From Saprospiraceae bacterium (GTDB taxonomy: Bacteria > Bacteroidota > Bacteroidia > Chitinophagales > Saprospiraceae): 64,000 nt of DNA. This document shows positions 41,243 to 50,259 of this stretch, piece by piece; positions within the stretch are counted from its first letter, which is position 1, and every line of letters starts with the position of its first letter. The notes below the pieces were generated by a model. The model had not been told where the DNA came from. It worked only from the letters and a program-made list of their open reading frames with translations, and searched no databases. A program made the position numbers and the translations under genes. The stretch is taken from positions 62,001 through 126,000 of the forward strand of contig JADLHA010000044.1 in NCBI GenBank assembly GCA_020848995.1, read 5' to 3'.

Positions 41243-41818
41243 ATGATGCATTTGATTTTGTTTGGGCCACCGGGAAGTGGCAAAGGCACGCAGGCTGACA
41301 AGCTTGTGAGTCGTTACGGCCTTGCACACATTTCTACCGGAGACCTGTTCCGCTCAGAAATCAGGCAGAAAACGGAGTATGGCAACAAAGCCATGGAATA
41401 CATTTCGCGTGGTGAGCTTGTTCCCGATGCCCTCACCATCGAAATGCTGCGCGCGCGCGTGGCTGCCCTTTCCGATGTCAGGGGCTTTATATACGACGGA
41501 TTTCCGCGAACTGTGGCTCAGGCAGAGGCGCTCGATGAAATGCTGGCATCAAAAGGAGAAGCCATCCATTTGCTGCTGGCACTGGACGTTCCCGAAGACG
41601 AGATCGTCCGGCGCATCCTCAACCGGGGGCTGAGTTCGGGTCGATCTGACGACACCGATGAAGCCGTCATCCGCAACCGCATTGCCGTTTATCGCCAGGA
41701 GACCTCAGTTTTATTCGACCATTATGAAGTGCACGGCGTTGCTCATCGCGTCAATGGCCTTGGATCCATCGACGAAATCTTTGATCGTCTGTGCAGGCAC
41801 CTGGACCCCTTGTTTTGA
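41243..41818 (+). CDS. adk: Adenylate kinase
   Basis: A 191-residue enzyme interconverting AMP, ADP and ATP. It has the P-loop LFGPPGSGKGTQADKLV near 5-21, HISTGDLFRSEI near 30, YDGFPRTVAQAEALDEML near 83-100 and NRIAVYRQETSVLFDHY near 148. It is of the short type without a zinc lid, as in other Bacteroidota. A longer frame starts at 41063 but runs through the promoter. obg follows after 12 bases, the usual adk-obg order. Confidence 0.96.
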   Translation: MMHLILFGPPGSGKGTQADKLVSRYGLAHISTGDLFRSEIRQKTEYGNKAMEYISRGELVPDALTIEMLRARVAALSDVRGFIYDGFPRTVAQAEALDEMLASKGEAIHLLLALDVPEDEIVRRILNRGLSSGRSDDTDEAVIRNRIAVYRQETSVLFDHYEVHGVAHRVNGLGSIDEIFDRLCRHLDPLF

Positions 41819-41830
41819 CTAGGCGGTGAG

Positions 41831-42823
41831 ATGGCAGAGCAAAATTTCGTCGATTACGTAAAGATCTTTTTCCGGTCTGGAAGCGGGGGTGCCGGTTCCG
41901 TACACTTTTTCAGGAGTAAGCACAATCCCAAGGGTGGCCCCGACGGGGGAAACGGCGGTAGAGGCGGGCACATCATCCTCAAGGGCAATGCGCAGCTCTG
42001 GACCCTGCTGCACCTCAAATACAGAAAGCACATTTTTGCTGACAACGGAGAAAACGGAGGCGAGAACAACTGCACCGGCGCCGAAGGGGAGGATTCCATC
42101 GTAGAAGTTCCACTTGGAACGGTTGCCATCGATGCAGAAACGGGTCACAAAGACCTCGAGATCACCGAAGACGGCGAAATGCGCATTTTGATGCCGGGCG
42201 GGCGGGGAGGCATGGGAAACAGCTTTTTCAAATCTCCCACCCGGCAGGCACCCGACTATGCCCAGCCGGGAGAACCCGGGCAGGAAGCCTGGAAAATTCT
42301 CGAGCTCAAATTGTTGGCGGATGTAGGACTCGTTGGCTTTCCCAATGCCGGTAAATCGACCCTGCTGGCTTCGATGACGGCGGCCAAGCCCAAGATCGCC
42401 GATTACGCCTTTACGACCCTGGTTCCCAACCTCGGCATCGCTTCATACCGCGATGGCAGATCTTTTGTCATCGCTGACGTTCCGGGCATCATCGAAGATG
42501 CACACCTGGGAAGGGGACTTGGCCTGCGGTTTATACGCCACATTGAACGCAACAGCGTTTTGTTGTTTGTCATTCCCTGCGACAGTCCTTCCATCCGCAG
42601 GGATTACGAAATTCTGCTCCGCGAACTCGAACAGTACAATCCGGAACTGCTCGACAAACCCCGGGTGCTGGCGGTAAGTAAAACCGACATTGCAGAAGAT
42701 GCCTGGACTGAACTCATCCGCCCGGAACTTCCAACCGGAGTTCCTGCAGCATTCATTTCTGCTGTTACCGGCAAGGGGCTCGATGCATTGAAGGACCTTC
42801 TCTGGAAGGAACTCAACCGTTGA
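41831..42823 (+). CDS. obgE: GTPase Obg/CgtA
   Basis: A 330-residue GTPase of ribosome assembly. The N-terminal Obg domain is Gly-rich (FRSGSGGAGSVHFFRSKHNP, GGNGGRGGHIIL, GGRGGMGNSFFKSPTRQAP). The G domain has G1 VGFPNAGKSTLL near 166, switch II DVPGIIEDAHLGRGLGLRFI near 214 and G4 VSKTD near 279. The optional C-terminal OCT domain is absent, which is common in this phylum. It acts on the late 50S subunit and in nutrient stress control. Confidence 0.95.
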   Translation: MAEQNFVDYVKIFFRSGSGGAGSVHFFRSKHNPKGGPDGGNGGRGGHIILKGNAQLWTLLHLKYRKHIFADNGENGGENNCTGAEGEDSIVEVPLGTVAIDAETGHKDLEITEDGEMRILMPGGRGGMGNSFFKSPTRQAPDYAQPGEPGQEAWKILELKLLADVGLVGFPNAGKSTLLASMTAAKPKIADYAFTTLVPNLGIASYRDGRSFVIADVPGIIEDAHLGRGLGLRFIRHIERNSVLLFVIPCDSPSIRRDYEILLRELEQYNPELLDKPRVLAVSKTDIAEDAWTELIRPELPTGVPAAFISAVTGKGLDALKDLLWKELNR

Positions 42824-42829
42824 TGTGCC

Positions 42830-43396
42830 CTAAAGATTTTGTGATGGGCTGGCTGGCTCTTCAGGCTGGCCTTCCTGAACTTCATCGAGGGCTTTTTTAA
42901 CGCGGTCGGCAAATTCAGTAAACAGCGGGGCGGCGAGTTTCATACTTGCCTTCATCTTGTCGGGGAAAGCCTCCAGCATGGGATAAGATATCGATTGCTT
43001 TTTTACCGCCGCATCGATGAGTTTGAGCCGGTTGATGAACCACACCGCGGAGCTGAGCAGCGAGATGCCAATGAGCAGGGAGAGCGCTCCGCCGGCAATT
43101 TTGTTGATGAGGTTGATGTGTGCTGCCTCCATGACTTTTTCCAGTCCCCTGCCTGCAAGGCGCACGACGAGCATGACGGCGATAAACGTCAGCAGGAAGC
43201 CGACGACGATGAGCACCCTCTGGTTGGTTTCCCAAAGTCCGTTCAGTTGGTCGATCAACCAAAAGGAATATTTGAGGCTGATGAGCAGTGCCAGCACGAT
43301 GCTGGCGATGGCAAACACCGATTTGATGATCCCGCGGGAGAAACCGAGGTAAAAGCTAAGCCCGGCAACGGCTGCAAAGGTGATATCGACGATCAT
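42830..43396 (-). CDS. CvpA family membrane protein
   Basis: A 188-residue inner-membrane protein of the CvpA (colicin V production) family. It has four hydrophobic helices, starting VDITFAAVAGLSFYLGFSRGIIKSVFAIASIVLALL, then VLIVVGFLLTFIAVMLVVRLAGRGLEKVM and INLINKIAGGALSLLIGISLLSSAVWFI. The R-G-I-x-K loop and the G-R-G-L-E segment are typical. Role is unclear; envelope homeostasis and peptidoglycan links are known in proteobacteria. The tail is acidic and polar. It converges on obg. Confidence 0.88.
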   Translation of the reverse strand: MIVDITFAAVAGLSFYLGFSRGIIKSVFAIASIVLALLISLKYSFWLIDQLNGLWETNQRVLIVVGFLLTFIAVMLVVRLAGRGLEKVMEAAHINLINKIAGGALSLLIGISLLSSAVWFINRLKLIDAAVKKQSISYPMLEAFPDKMKASMKLAAPLFTEFADRVKKALDEVQEGQPEEPASPSQNL

Positions 43397-43450
43397 GGCC
43401 TGTTTTTTGCGGGAGAATAAATTTCGTCGCAAATTGCACAAAAGTTACGA

Positions 43451-44014
43451 ATGCGTAAGCCACACCAGGAGATTTCCCCATTGCCCGGAGATGCCGGCAT
43501 TGCTCCGGGTGGCCGTTTTCGGAGGTGGAAAGCCTGGCTGGCGGGGATGGCCGGGCTGATGGCACTGAACCTTGCTGCAGCTCAGGAACTGCATCCAAGG
43601 AGATCGCCGGATGGATCTTCTGATCTGCCGCGCGCTTTTTTGATCGGTGAACACGAGAGCCCTTACGAACGCATGGCCAAGGCGTACTCCCCGTCGCTGC
43701 TGGGTATGTACGGCCAGGACATCGACCGTGCTTTTGCTTCATGGATGGGAATCCTGCGCGACATGGAGGAATTTGCAGAAAGGGAGCAATTTGATCTCAA
43801 GGGACTCAAGTTGTGGATGAATGTGTTTCTCAACGCCGATGGGAGCCTGGAGCACATCGTGTATTACCCCAAGCCGAATTCGAGAAACATGGACTTTAAA
43901 GACCTCACAGCATTTTTCGACGCTTTTTGCGTTCAATTCAGAGTGAAGGGTGGTTTTGGCCAGGCCTGCTCACATTTTGGCAGCGCCAATTTTCCGACGT
44001 TTTACGGGCGTTGA
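43451..44014 (+). CDS. Hypothetical exported protein
   Basis: A 187-residue protein. The N-terminal 25 residues are hydrophilic, then WKAWLAGMAGLMALNLAAAQ forms a signal peptide, so true initiation may be at a later codon. The mature part has a helical region (YERMAKAYSPSLLGMYGQDIDRAFASWMGILRDMEEFA) and a small beta region (GLKLWMNVFLNADGSLEHIVYYPKP) that recalls the TonB C-terminal-like or energy-transducing fold of small Bacteroidota proteins. No family is assigned. It is divergent from cvpA across 54 bases. Confidence 0.6.
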   Translation: MRKPHQEISPLPGDAGIAPGGRFRRWKAWLAGMAGLMALNLAAAQELHPRRSPDGSSDLPRAFLIGEHESPYERMAKAYSPSLLGMYGQDIDRAFASWMGILRDMEEFAEREQFDLKGLKLWMNVFLNADGSLEHIVYYPKPNSRNMDFKDLTAFFDAFCVQFRVKGGFGQACSHFGSANFPTFYGR

Positions 44015-44165
44015 CCGCGTTCCTGCTTACCGCAAACCATCGGCAATAAAGAGGGTATGCTTCACTGAAATGGCAAGGCGGCATAGAAACCTTGCAAAGG
44101 ATACCTGTTTAACAATATCCAGAGTCCACCTAATTGGCAAAAAGTGAGACTCCAATACAAGGCTG

Positions 44166-45755
44166 TTACAATACCAACAACTGTTTTACCTGCAACGGCT
44201 TTCCGCTTGCAGTGTGTAAATGTACATAATAAGTCCCTGGACGAAAACCATCAAGGTTGACCAGTTGCGTATCGAGTGCGGGTATGTTGCGGTAGTGCGC
44301 ATGAAGATTTCCTTGTGCATCAACAATTTTGATGGTTACATTTTGGTCAAAATTATGCAACAGAGCTACCCGACCTCTGGCCGGGTTCGGCCAGACCTGT
44401 AGCTCCACATTCTGCACATCGGCTGTCTGGCTGATCAGGTGACAACCCGGAATGTAACAACCCTCCTCATCGATCTTCATCAGCCACCCGGCTTCATTGA
44501 CGTCCTGTTTGTATGCTACCCCACTTGAGCCACACAAAAGATAACCGCCCTGCGGTACCCTGATGATATCGTTGAATTGATTCCAACTGGTTTGGCGACC
44601 ACTTCCTCTGGCGGTGTACAATCGATTCCATTTGTAATTGCCTTGGAGATCCATCTTTGATATAACCCCTGACCGAATTGATGAATATGATGTGTCGTCC
44701 CAGTAAGTAGTATCTGACAAGAAATATTCCCCTGCCGATATAATATGGTTGCTATCCTGGTCAAAAGTAGCAGAATAATAACTGTCATAATTTTGATCTT
44801 TATCAAGAAATCTTTTTGACCATTGGAATTCTCCATTGGCATTGTATTTTGAAATGGCCGGCAATTGGTTAGAATAATTGCCAACCATATACTTTATGTC
44901 CACATGCCAGATCACATCCGATCCTGCGCAATACATATTGCCCTGCCGGTCTTCCAAAATATCAAAGGCGCCTCCAAGTTTCAATCCTTCAGGACTCAGT
45001 ATTTTTCTGATAAGGTTCAATGCCGTATCAAATTCATAAATAAATTGCCGGAAGGTATAGTCGGTACTGTCATCGTAATCAAAATCTGTATATATACCTC
45101 CAACATACCCACCCCCTGCCCTACTTTTTGTGATGCACCATGGAATTAGACTGAACTCACCCTCCTGTGTAATGGATGTATCTACAATTCCGTCTTTCAT
45201 TTTATAAATTACGAGATCTTTTACGTGCCAAGGTACACTGCTGCTTTTTTTTAATCTGTATCCATGAGCCTTTGGAAATAAGAATAATTCAGATGAAAGG
45301 TGAAGGCCCTTTGCTAGTCCGTAAAAATACTTATTAATTATAGGTTTTAATTCCGTTAATCCAAATTTGCGGAAATATCTGTTAAAAAAAACCGGGAAAA
45401 GCGAGTTTGTATCTTGAGCTACAAAAAACAGCATGCTGTCGTTGACAATTTGAAGATCTTCCGGCCATGCATAAAAATCCCCGTTTGCAGGGGGTAAAGT
45501 ATCAGACTGCAGCAAATTTCCCTCCCAATCGTATTGAAGGATGGCCGAAGCTCCAAACCGCGAACCGACAGCCGGGTCGTTGTAGTGGCTCAAAACATAA
45601 AAGCAATCCTCATACGCCGCAAGGCTCGAAAAATAATGGTAGCCGCTGTCGCGGGTGTAATATTTGCTGTAGTAGGGTTGAGCGGAGAGGTCAACGGTGA
45701 TGCTCAGAAAGCAAAGAGCAAAGCAAACCAGTTGTACGACGATCCTGTGAACCAA
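44166..45755 (-). CDS. Secreted protein with T9SS type A sorting domain
   Basis: A 529-residue exported protein. A signal peptide (VHRIVVQLVCFALCFLSITVDLSAQ) is followed by repeats of a beta-propeller type, for example GNLLQSDTLPPANGDFYAWPEDLQIVNDSML and GGYVGGIYTDFDYDD, suggesting a six- to seven-bladed fold. The last 80 residues, VELQVWPNPARGRVALLHNF through GFRPGTYYVHLHTASGKPLQVKQLLVL, are a type A Por_Secre_tail domain. The only initiator in frame is TTG at 45755. The gene is AT-richer than its neighbours, notably at 44600-45300. Target unknown. Confidence 0.85.
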   Translation of the reverse strand: MVHRIVVQLVCFALCFLSITVDLSAQPYYSKYYTRDSGYHYFSSLAAYEDCFYVLSHYNDPAVGSRFGASAILQYDWEGNLLQSDTLPPANGDFYAWPEDLQIVNDSMLFFVAQDTNSLFPVFFNRYFRKFGLTELKPIINKYFYGLAKGLHLSSELFLFPKAHGYRLKKSSSVPWHVKDLVIYKMKDGIVDTSITQEGEFSLIPWCITKSRAGGGYVGGIYTDFDYDDSTDYTFRQFIYEFDTALNLIRKILSPEGLKLGGAFDILEDRQGNMYCAGSDVIWHVDIKYMVGNYSNQLPAISKYNANGEFQWSKRFLDKDQNYDSYYSATFDQDSNHIISAGEYFLSDTTYWDDTSYSSIRSGVISKMDLQGNYKWNRLYTARGSGRQTSWNQFNDIIRVPQGGYLLCGSSGVAYKQDVNEAGWLMKIDEEGCYIPGCHLISQTADVQNVELQVWPNPARGRVALLHNFDQNVTIKIVDAQGNLHAHYRNIPALDTQLVNLDGFRPGTYYVHLHTASGKPLQVKQLLVL

Positions 45756-45948
45756 ATTCCAGTATTAAAAAATGCCCCCTCAGATCCGGGAGGATTTAAT
45801 TTGTATCTCAATAGCTATTAAGCATACAAATATAAACCGTTTGTTCACAAAACCAAATTAAATTGACAAAACTTTTGTTACAGACGCCAGGTATCTGATG
45901 TAGTCACCATTGAATCTGGCAATCTGGTAGAACTACAAGATCAAAAAA

Positions 45949-45970
45949 AGAGCCCTTTTGCAAGGGCTCT
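45949..45970 (-). terminator. Rho-independent terminator of the haloperoxidase-like gene
   Basis: AGAGCCCTT (45949-45957) pairs perfectly with AAGGGCTCT (45962-45970) around TTGC. On the minus strand the hairpin is followed by seven U residues (complement of 45949-45943). It lies 31 bases after the stop at 46001. Confidence 0.85.
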
Positions 45971-46000
45971 CCGAAACGCGTTTTCTATATAACCAGTTGT

Positions 46001-47353
46001 TCAGATCTTCAGCCGGGCGACCTTACTGCCGATGGTAGATCCCTGCAGCTTACCCGCTTCCAGGCTGAATCTGTAATGTATCCCGCCGTATAGGCTGGCG
46101 GTTGATATTTCATCGGACATCTGCTGGAAAGACTGGAATGACCTGGGACTTCCGTCGATGTCTTTGCGGAATTCGTGGGTGCGATCCGTAAATGCGTACT
46201 GATAGCCAAATAACTGGCCGAACACCTCAGCACACGCGGCGCCAACTGCCGATGAACTGGCAGAATACTCTGGAGTGGCCTGCGGATCGATCAGCGAAAG
46301 AAAGTTCGGGTCGATGTGTTCGCGTATGTAAGTTTCCGGGCGCAGGATGTTGTATTTGTATTTGACTTTCCAGGAAGCCACGGTCGCGTCGTGCAGGCAG
46401 ATGCCCATCTTGGCATAGGCGCGTGCGGCAAATTCGAGGTCGGCTGCATTGCTTTCCAGCAAATCGCTCAGAATGGACATCATATGCCCGGCCATGGTCA
46501 GCGCATGGTCCTGATCGTCGTTCCAGAATTTTACGACCGTCTCAATGCTTTCGTCCAGATTGCGGACCCGGTTGCGCACGTCGAGAGCGCTTGCATAAAA
46601 CGGAGAAGTCGTTTCGGTTGAAAAAGCCGGTGGGGTAGGCATTTCCGTTGCGTCGGCGATGGAGAGGAAGGTCCTGACTTCGCCCCAGTAAGGCTGAAGC
46701 GGCCTCCTGATCTGATTGGAAGTGGGCGACCAGAGTCCGAGTCCCTGTGGGATGGAATATTCGCGTGGATAGTTGTAGAGAAACGCTTCGTGCTGGCCGT
46801 CGGAAACGGAGTAGTTGTAAATGGCTTTGCCCATCATGCTCCCGTAAAGTACAGACTTTTCGACCACTTCAGCTTTAGAGCGGAGCGAAAGTTCGTCGCG
46901 GAAGGTGTGGTAAAGCTGCTCGATCTCCTGACTGGTGGCGGGGGGAGCGTTTTCGTAGAATTTGCCAAACAGGTAATGCATACACTCGTTGACGACCACC
47001 GACCAGTTCAGTGGACCGCCCTCGTAAACGGCCGGAAGGCTTTGGGGGGACAATCCATCCAACCTGCCCTGAAGGCTGGGCTGGCCTTCGATTCCCTGGG
47101 CAACGGCCTCGTACAACCCGATGCCCAAATAGGCAAACGTGCGGGCCGCCACCGGAGAAGTGTACCCCGGGATTTCAGGGGTGATCTCCGCACCCAGGCG
47201 CATCCACGCCGTGGCAACCTGGCTGCTCTCCGCTTTGGCCTGGCTCAACTCGCCAACCGGTGTTTTCTGTTCTTTAGTACAAGCTGCCAGCGCAAGGAAG
47301 GCAACGATTAAGCAGTTTACTTGGGATGCTTTCAAATGTACTAAATGCCTCAT
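46001..47353 (-). CDS. Vanadium haloperoxidase/PAP2-like lipoprotein with altered active site
   Basis: A 450-residue predicted lipoprotein (lipobox LALAAC). The fold matches bacterial vanadium-dependent haloperoxidase/acid phosphatase proteins. Domain hallmarks are KVKYKYNILRPETYIR near 340-355 (Lys and Arg of motif 1), PEYSASSSAVGAACAEVFGQLFG near 373-395 and LYGGIHYRFSLEAG near 427-440. In canonical members the middle motif is P-S-G-H and the last has S-R before the YGGIH. Here the Gly-His pair is replaced by Ser residues and the Arg by Ser, although the His of GGIH remains. Vanadate binding is therefore doubtful. Terminator at 45949; regulatory dyad at 47436. Confidence 0.82.
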   Translation of the reverse strand: MRHLVHLKASQVNCLIVAFLALAACTKEQKTPVGELSQAKAESSQVATAWMRLGAEITPEIPGYTSPVAARTFAYLGIGLYEAVAQGIEGQPSLQGRLDGLSPQSLPAVYEGGPLNWSVVVNECMHYLFGKFYENAPPATSQEIEQLYHTFRDELSLRSKAEVVEKSVLYGSMMGKAIYNYSVSDGQHEAFLYNYPREYSIPQGLGLWSPTSNQIRRPLQPYWGEVRTFLSIADATEMPTPPAFSTETTSPFYASALDVRNRVRNLDESIETVVKFWNDDQDHALTMAGHMMSILSDLLESNAADLEFAARAYAKMGICLHDATVASWKVKYKYNILRPETYIREHIDPNFLSLIDPQATPEYSASSSAVGAACAEVFGQLFGYQYAFTDRTHEFRKDIDGSPRSFQSFQQMSDEISTASLYGGIHYRFSLEAGKLQGSTIGSKVARLKI

Positions 47354-47435
47354 GATCGAAAAAATTAAGTAGTTTCACAATTGATGATCCTGGTTTAGTC
47401 GAAGTCGGTCCTAACCAGACAATGTGATTGAGGCA

Positions 47436-47455
47436 TTAGACCGGAACCGGTCTAA
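47436..47455. promoter_or_regulatory. Palindrome TTAGACCGG-AA-CCGGTCTAA upstream of haloperoxidase-like gene
   Basis: Nine-base perfect arms around AA, 83-102 bases before the start at 47353. It is GC-rich in its centre. It could be a repressor site in the divergent region between the haloperoxidase-like gene and the beta-propeller lipoprotein. No T-tract follows, so it is unlikely to be a terminator. Confidence 0.5.
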
Positions 47456-47755
47456 AGTAACAAAGGGAAGAATACGCCTCTAAGATACGACACGCGACTC
47501 CGGATCACCAAATATTTTCCACCCTTTTTTGAGAAATTCAGGGGAAACCCGGAGGACAAACGCAAGACATAAATTTTACATATTTATTGATTTATATGTT
47601 ATAATATTTAGATAATCATAGTTTTATAATTGTAAAATCCTTATATCAGTCGAATTTACGCGCATAAAAAATTTTTTTCGATGCCAAAAATGCCCATCCC
47701 GGGTGGCCGGGGAAATCCCTGCGGAGGTGCTGGTGCGCACGGGTGGAATTTCACC
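47456..47755. other. Long intergenic region with AT-rich core
   Basis: There is no gene. Bases 47575-47670 are very AT-rich (TTTATTGATTTATATG and similar) and probably contain promoter elements or a bend. The GC-rich part 47690-47750 leads to the TAATTTTG box of the next gene. Confidence 0.4.
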
Positions 47756-47763
47756 TAATTTTG
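47756..47763 (+). promoter_or_regulatory. -7 promoter box for the beta-propeller lipoprotein gene
   Basis: TAATTTTG fits TAnnTTTG and lies nine bases before the ATG at 47773. No clear -33 element. Confidence 0.4.
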
Positions 47764-47772
47764 CCAGTCAAA

Positions 47773-49101
47773 ATGCGAATGACCATGCCTGCTCAAGATC
47801 GCCGATGGACCTGGGTCCTGCTGACTTCGTGGATCCTGGCTTGCGCGGGATCTCCATCAAACCAGAAGTCCTTTCTCGTCGAGACCCGCGGCCTGAGTTC
47901 ATACGCCTTCAATATCGGTAAAAGCCACATCGCCGTTTGCGGAGAAAGTGCGAACTACAAAAGCCCGGGAAGCAGCAGTGCAAAGGATGGTTTCATCTGG
48001 ATCCGCGACCTCGCCGGTTCTGCTGGAACGGGCATCTCATTTTCCAACGGTCAATCCGACAGCCGGATTGAGCGCGTGCTGCCCACGTCCGGTGGGTATG
48101 TTCTGGCCGGATTCACAGGACCTGACCGCGACCATTTGCTGGTATATGCGGACACCGACTGGACGGTCAGGTGGAGCAAAACCGCGGCAGGACAGCGATC
48201 AACCGACCTCCCCGTCCTGACAGTGGGCGCCGATGGCAGCATTTTGCACGCTTCGAGACCCACGGGAGGGGAAGCTTTTTTGACCGACCTACACCTTACC
48301 GACCCCGCAGGTAAGCTCCGGTGGACCCGAAGGATCCCTTCTGTGGAGACCATGCAGGGCCTGATCGCCAGTTCGCGTGGCGATTTTCTGGTCAGCTATA
48401 AACAAAAGGGGGCCTACCTCGATGGCCAGACGCGCAAACGCTACCTGATGAATTCTTTTCAGCGATTTGACCTTTCGGGAAAAGTGGTGCAGTCCATTCG
48501 CTTTTTGTTCGACGACGACCAGGTCCAAAATGCGGTGTTTGGCGACGTGGCCGAACTTCCTGGTGGCAAGCTGCTTTTCGCTGGCAAGCTGGTCCTCGCG
48601 GCGGGCAGCGAATATGCCTTCGCGCTGCTGTCCCAACCGGACGGCAAGATCCTATGGAGTAACATCTACACCGGCCTGCAGAACTACCATTTCAAGCGCA
48701 TTGCCATCGACGCCGAGGGGAAATTCCTATTGCTGGCCGATGCCTATGGAAAGCAGGGCGGGATGGCCTTGCTCCGTTTGGCTCCGGATGGATCCGCAGA
48801 AGAGGTCAAGACCTGGAAAGCCAGCTCATACGAGCAAGCTGCAGGTCTGCTGTTGACGGGCGAGGGTTCGTGTATTGCCGTATGGGACCGTTTGTTCGCC
48901 ATTGCAGGTGCAGTTTTTGATCCCAGATTCAGGGCCTGTGTAAATGGGATGGAGTCGCTGGAAGCCAAACCACAGCATTTGAATGTATTGCAGGAAGCTT
49001 TTCGGGACCGGGTCGAGGAATTGCCCATACAGGAATGGACGGATGCCGGAGTTCGCAGTGAACGCCTGTCCGGCATACCGGAAAAGTCGCTTTGCCCGTG
49101 A
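47773..49101 (+). CDS. Hypothetical lipoprotein with beta-propeller-like repeats
   Basis: A 442-residue protein with an N-terminal helix WVLLTSWILAC that may be a lipobox (ILAC). The rest has repeated beta motifs of a PQQ/WD-like propeller, such as GGYVLAGFTGPDRDHLLVYADTDWTVRWSK, GEAFLTDLHLTDPAGKLRWTRRI and GKLLFAGKLVLAAGSEYAFALLSQPDGKILWSNIY. No enzyme motif is seen. The MoxR-type gene follows after 48 bases on the same strand, so the two may share a transcript. ATG codons at 47779 and 47785 are alternative starts. Confidence 0.6.
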   Translation: MRMTMPAQDRRWTWVLLTSWILACAGSPSNQKSFLVETRGLSSYAFNIGKSHIAVCGESANYKSPGSSSAKDGFIWIRDLAGSAGTGISFSNGQSDSRIERVLPTSGGYVLAGFTGPDRDHLLVYADTDWTVRWSKTAAGQRSTDLPVLTVGADGSILHASRPTGGEAFLTDLHLTDPAGKLRWTRRIPSVETMQGLIASSRGDFLVSYKQKGAYLDGQTRKRYLMNSFQRFDLSGKVVQSIRFLFDDDQVQNAVFGDVAELPGGKLLFAGKLVLAAGSEYAFALLSQPDGKILWSNIYTGLQNYHFKRIAIDAEGKFLLLADAYGKQGGMALLRLAPDGSAEEVKTWKASSYEQAAGLLLTGEGSCIAVWDRLFAIAGAVFDPRFRACVNGMESLEAKPQHLNVLQEAFRDRVEELPIQEWTDAGVRSERLSGIPEKSLCP

Positions 49102-49149
49102 GCAGTCTGCGTTTAATACACCTGTTTTGGCCAAAAGCTTTTTAGAAAA

Positions 49150-50241
49150 GTGGAAGAAAAACTGATCCGGGTCCCTGCTGAAACTCAGTTCGCCGCGGAA
49201 CTTCAGGTCCTTGAAGCTGAAGACCGCCGCCCCAAACCCGGCAATTGGCGACTTTCCCCCTGGGCTGTCCTGAAGTACCTCACGGGTGGCAAAACGGAGC
49301 AGGGCCTTGAGATCGCGCCAAAGTACATTGGCCCCCGGCGGTTGCTGGAAATTGCCATTGCCAGCCTGTTGTCGGACAGGGCTTTATTGCTGACGGGCGT
49401 TCCCGGGACGGCCAAGAGCTGGCTTGCGGAGCACCTTGCGGCGGCAGTGAGTGGACATTCGAACCTCCTCGTCCAGGGAACTTCGGGCACCGGTGAAGAC
49501 GCACTCCGCTACGGTTGGAATTACGCACGCCTCATCTCCGGGGGACCCAGCCGGGAGGCCCTGGTCCCCGGGCCCGTGATGCGCGCCATGGAAAGTGGCC
49601 AACTGGTTCGCATCGAAGAGCTCACGCGCATTCCGACCGAGATGCAGGATGCCCTCATCAGCATACTTTCCGAAAAATGCCTTCCCGTTCCCGAACTGGA
49701 ACTCGAAATCCAGGCCAGGCAAGGGTTTAACGTACTGGCCACTGCCAATGACCAGGACAAAGGCATTTATCCCATGTCCTCTGCCCTGCAACGCCGTTTC
49801 AACGTACTCGTCATGCCGCTGCCCGCGAGTCTGGAAGAGGAAATCAACATCGTCCGTCAGCGGGTTCAACAGCTCGGACAGTCCCTGCATCTGCCCCTGG
49901 AGGAACTTCGCCAACAGCACGTCGAAAAGCTGTTGACGTTGTTGCGCGAGTTGCGAAACGGCGTCACCCACGACGGAAAGCAGCAACTCAAACCCACACG
50001 TGCCGTTTTCAGTCCGGCGGAAACCATTTCCATGTTGCACCACGCCCGGATCCAGCACCACTATTTCTCCGACCGCCCACTGGATGCGGCAGACCTCGTC
50101 CGCGCCATCTTGCAGACCTTTGTCCGGGATGACGCGGATGAACGCGAGGTATTGTCTTCGTATGCCGAAAGCGTGTTGCGCAAGCGCACTGCGTGGAAGG
50201 ACTGGTATGATGCCTTTCACGAACAACTGTCAGTTAAATAA
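49150..50241 (+). CDS. MoxR-type AAA+ ATPase
   Basis: A 363-residue AAA+ ATPase of the MoxR branch. Walker A is LTGVPGTAKSWLAEHL near 81-96, Walker B VRIEELTRIPTEMQDALISIL near 153-173, sensor I FNVLATANDQDKGIYPMSSALQRRFN near 193-218. The initiator is GTG. MoxR proteins act as chaperones that insert cofactors or remodel complexes, usually with a VWA partner carrying a MIDAS site. The next gene is DUF5682, the usual companion in this subset. No VWA gene is present downstream. The stop codon lies inside a 16-base palindrome. Confidence 0.9.
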   Translation: MEEKLIRVPAETQFAAELQVLEAEDRRPKPGNWRLSPWAVLKYLTGGKTEQGLEIAPKYIGPRRLLEIAIASLLSDRALLLTGVPGTAKSWLAEHLAAAVSGHSNLLVQGTSGTGEDALRYGWNYARLISGGPSREALVPGPVMRAMESGQLVRIEELTRIPTEMQDALISILSEKCLPVPELELEIQARQGFNVLATANDQDKGIYPMSSALQRRFNVLVMPLPASLEEEINIVRQRVQQLGQSLHLPLEELRQQHVEKLLTLLRELRNGVTHDGKQQLKPTRAVFSPAETISMLHHARIQHHYFSDRPLDAADLVRAILQTFVRDDADEREVLSSYAESVLRKRTAWKDWYDAFHEQLSVK

Positions 50242-50254
50242 CGAACGTTCGTTA
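50239..50254. repeat. 16-base perfect palindrome TAACGAACGTTCGTTA
   Basis: It includes the MoxR stop codon and ends five bases before the DUF5682 ATG, so it sits at the translational junction of the pair. It resembles TetR-type operators. The same 14-base core occurs at 26915 and 58665. Confidence 0.55.
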
Positions 50255-50259
50255 ATATC

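Noticed and set aside
44015-44165. Small gene between the exported hypothetical and the T9SS type A gene
   Set aside because: Only a short frame overlapping the exported protein is open, with no support from composition or motifs.
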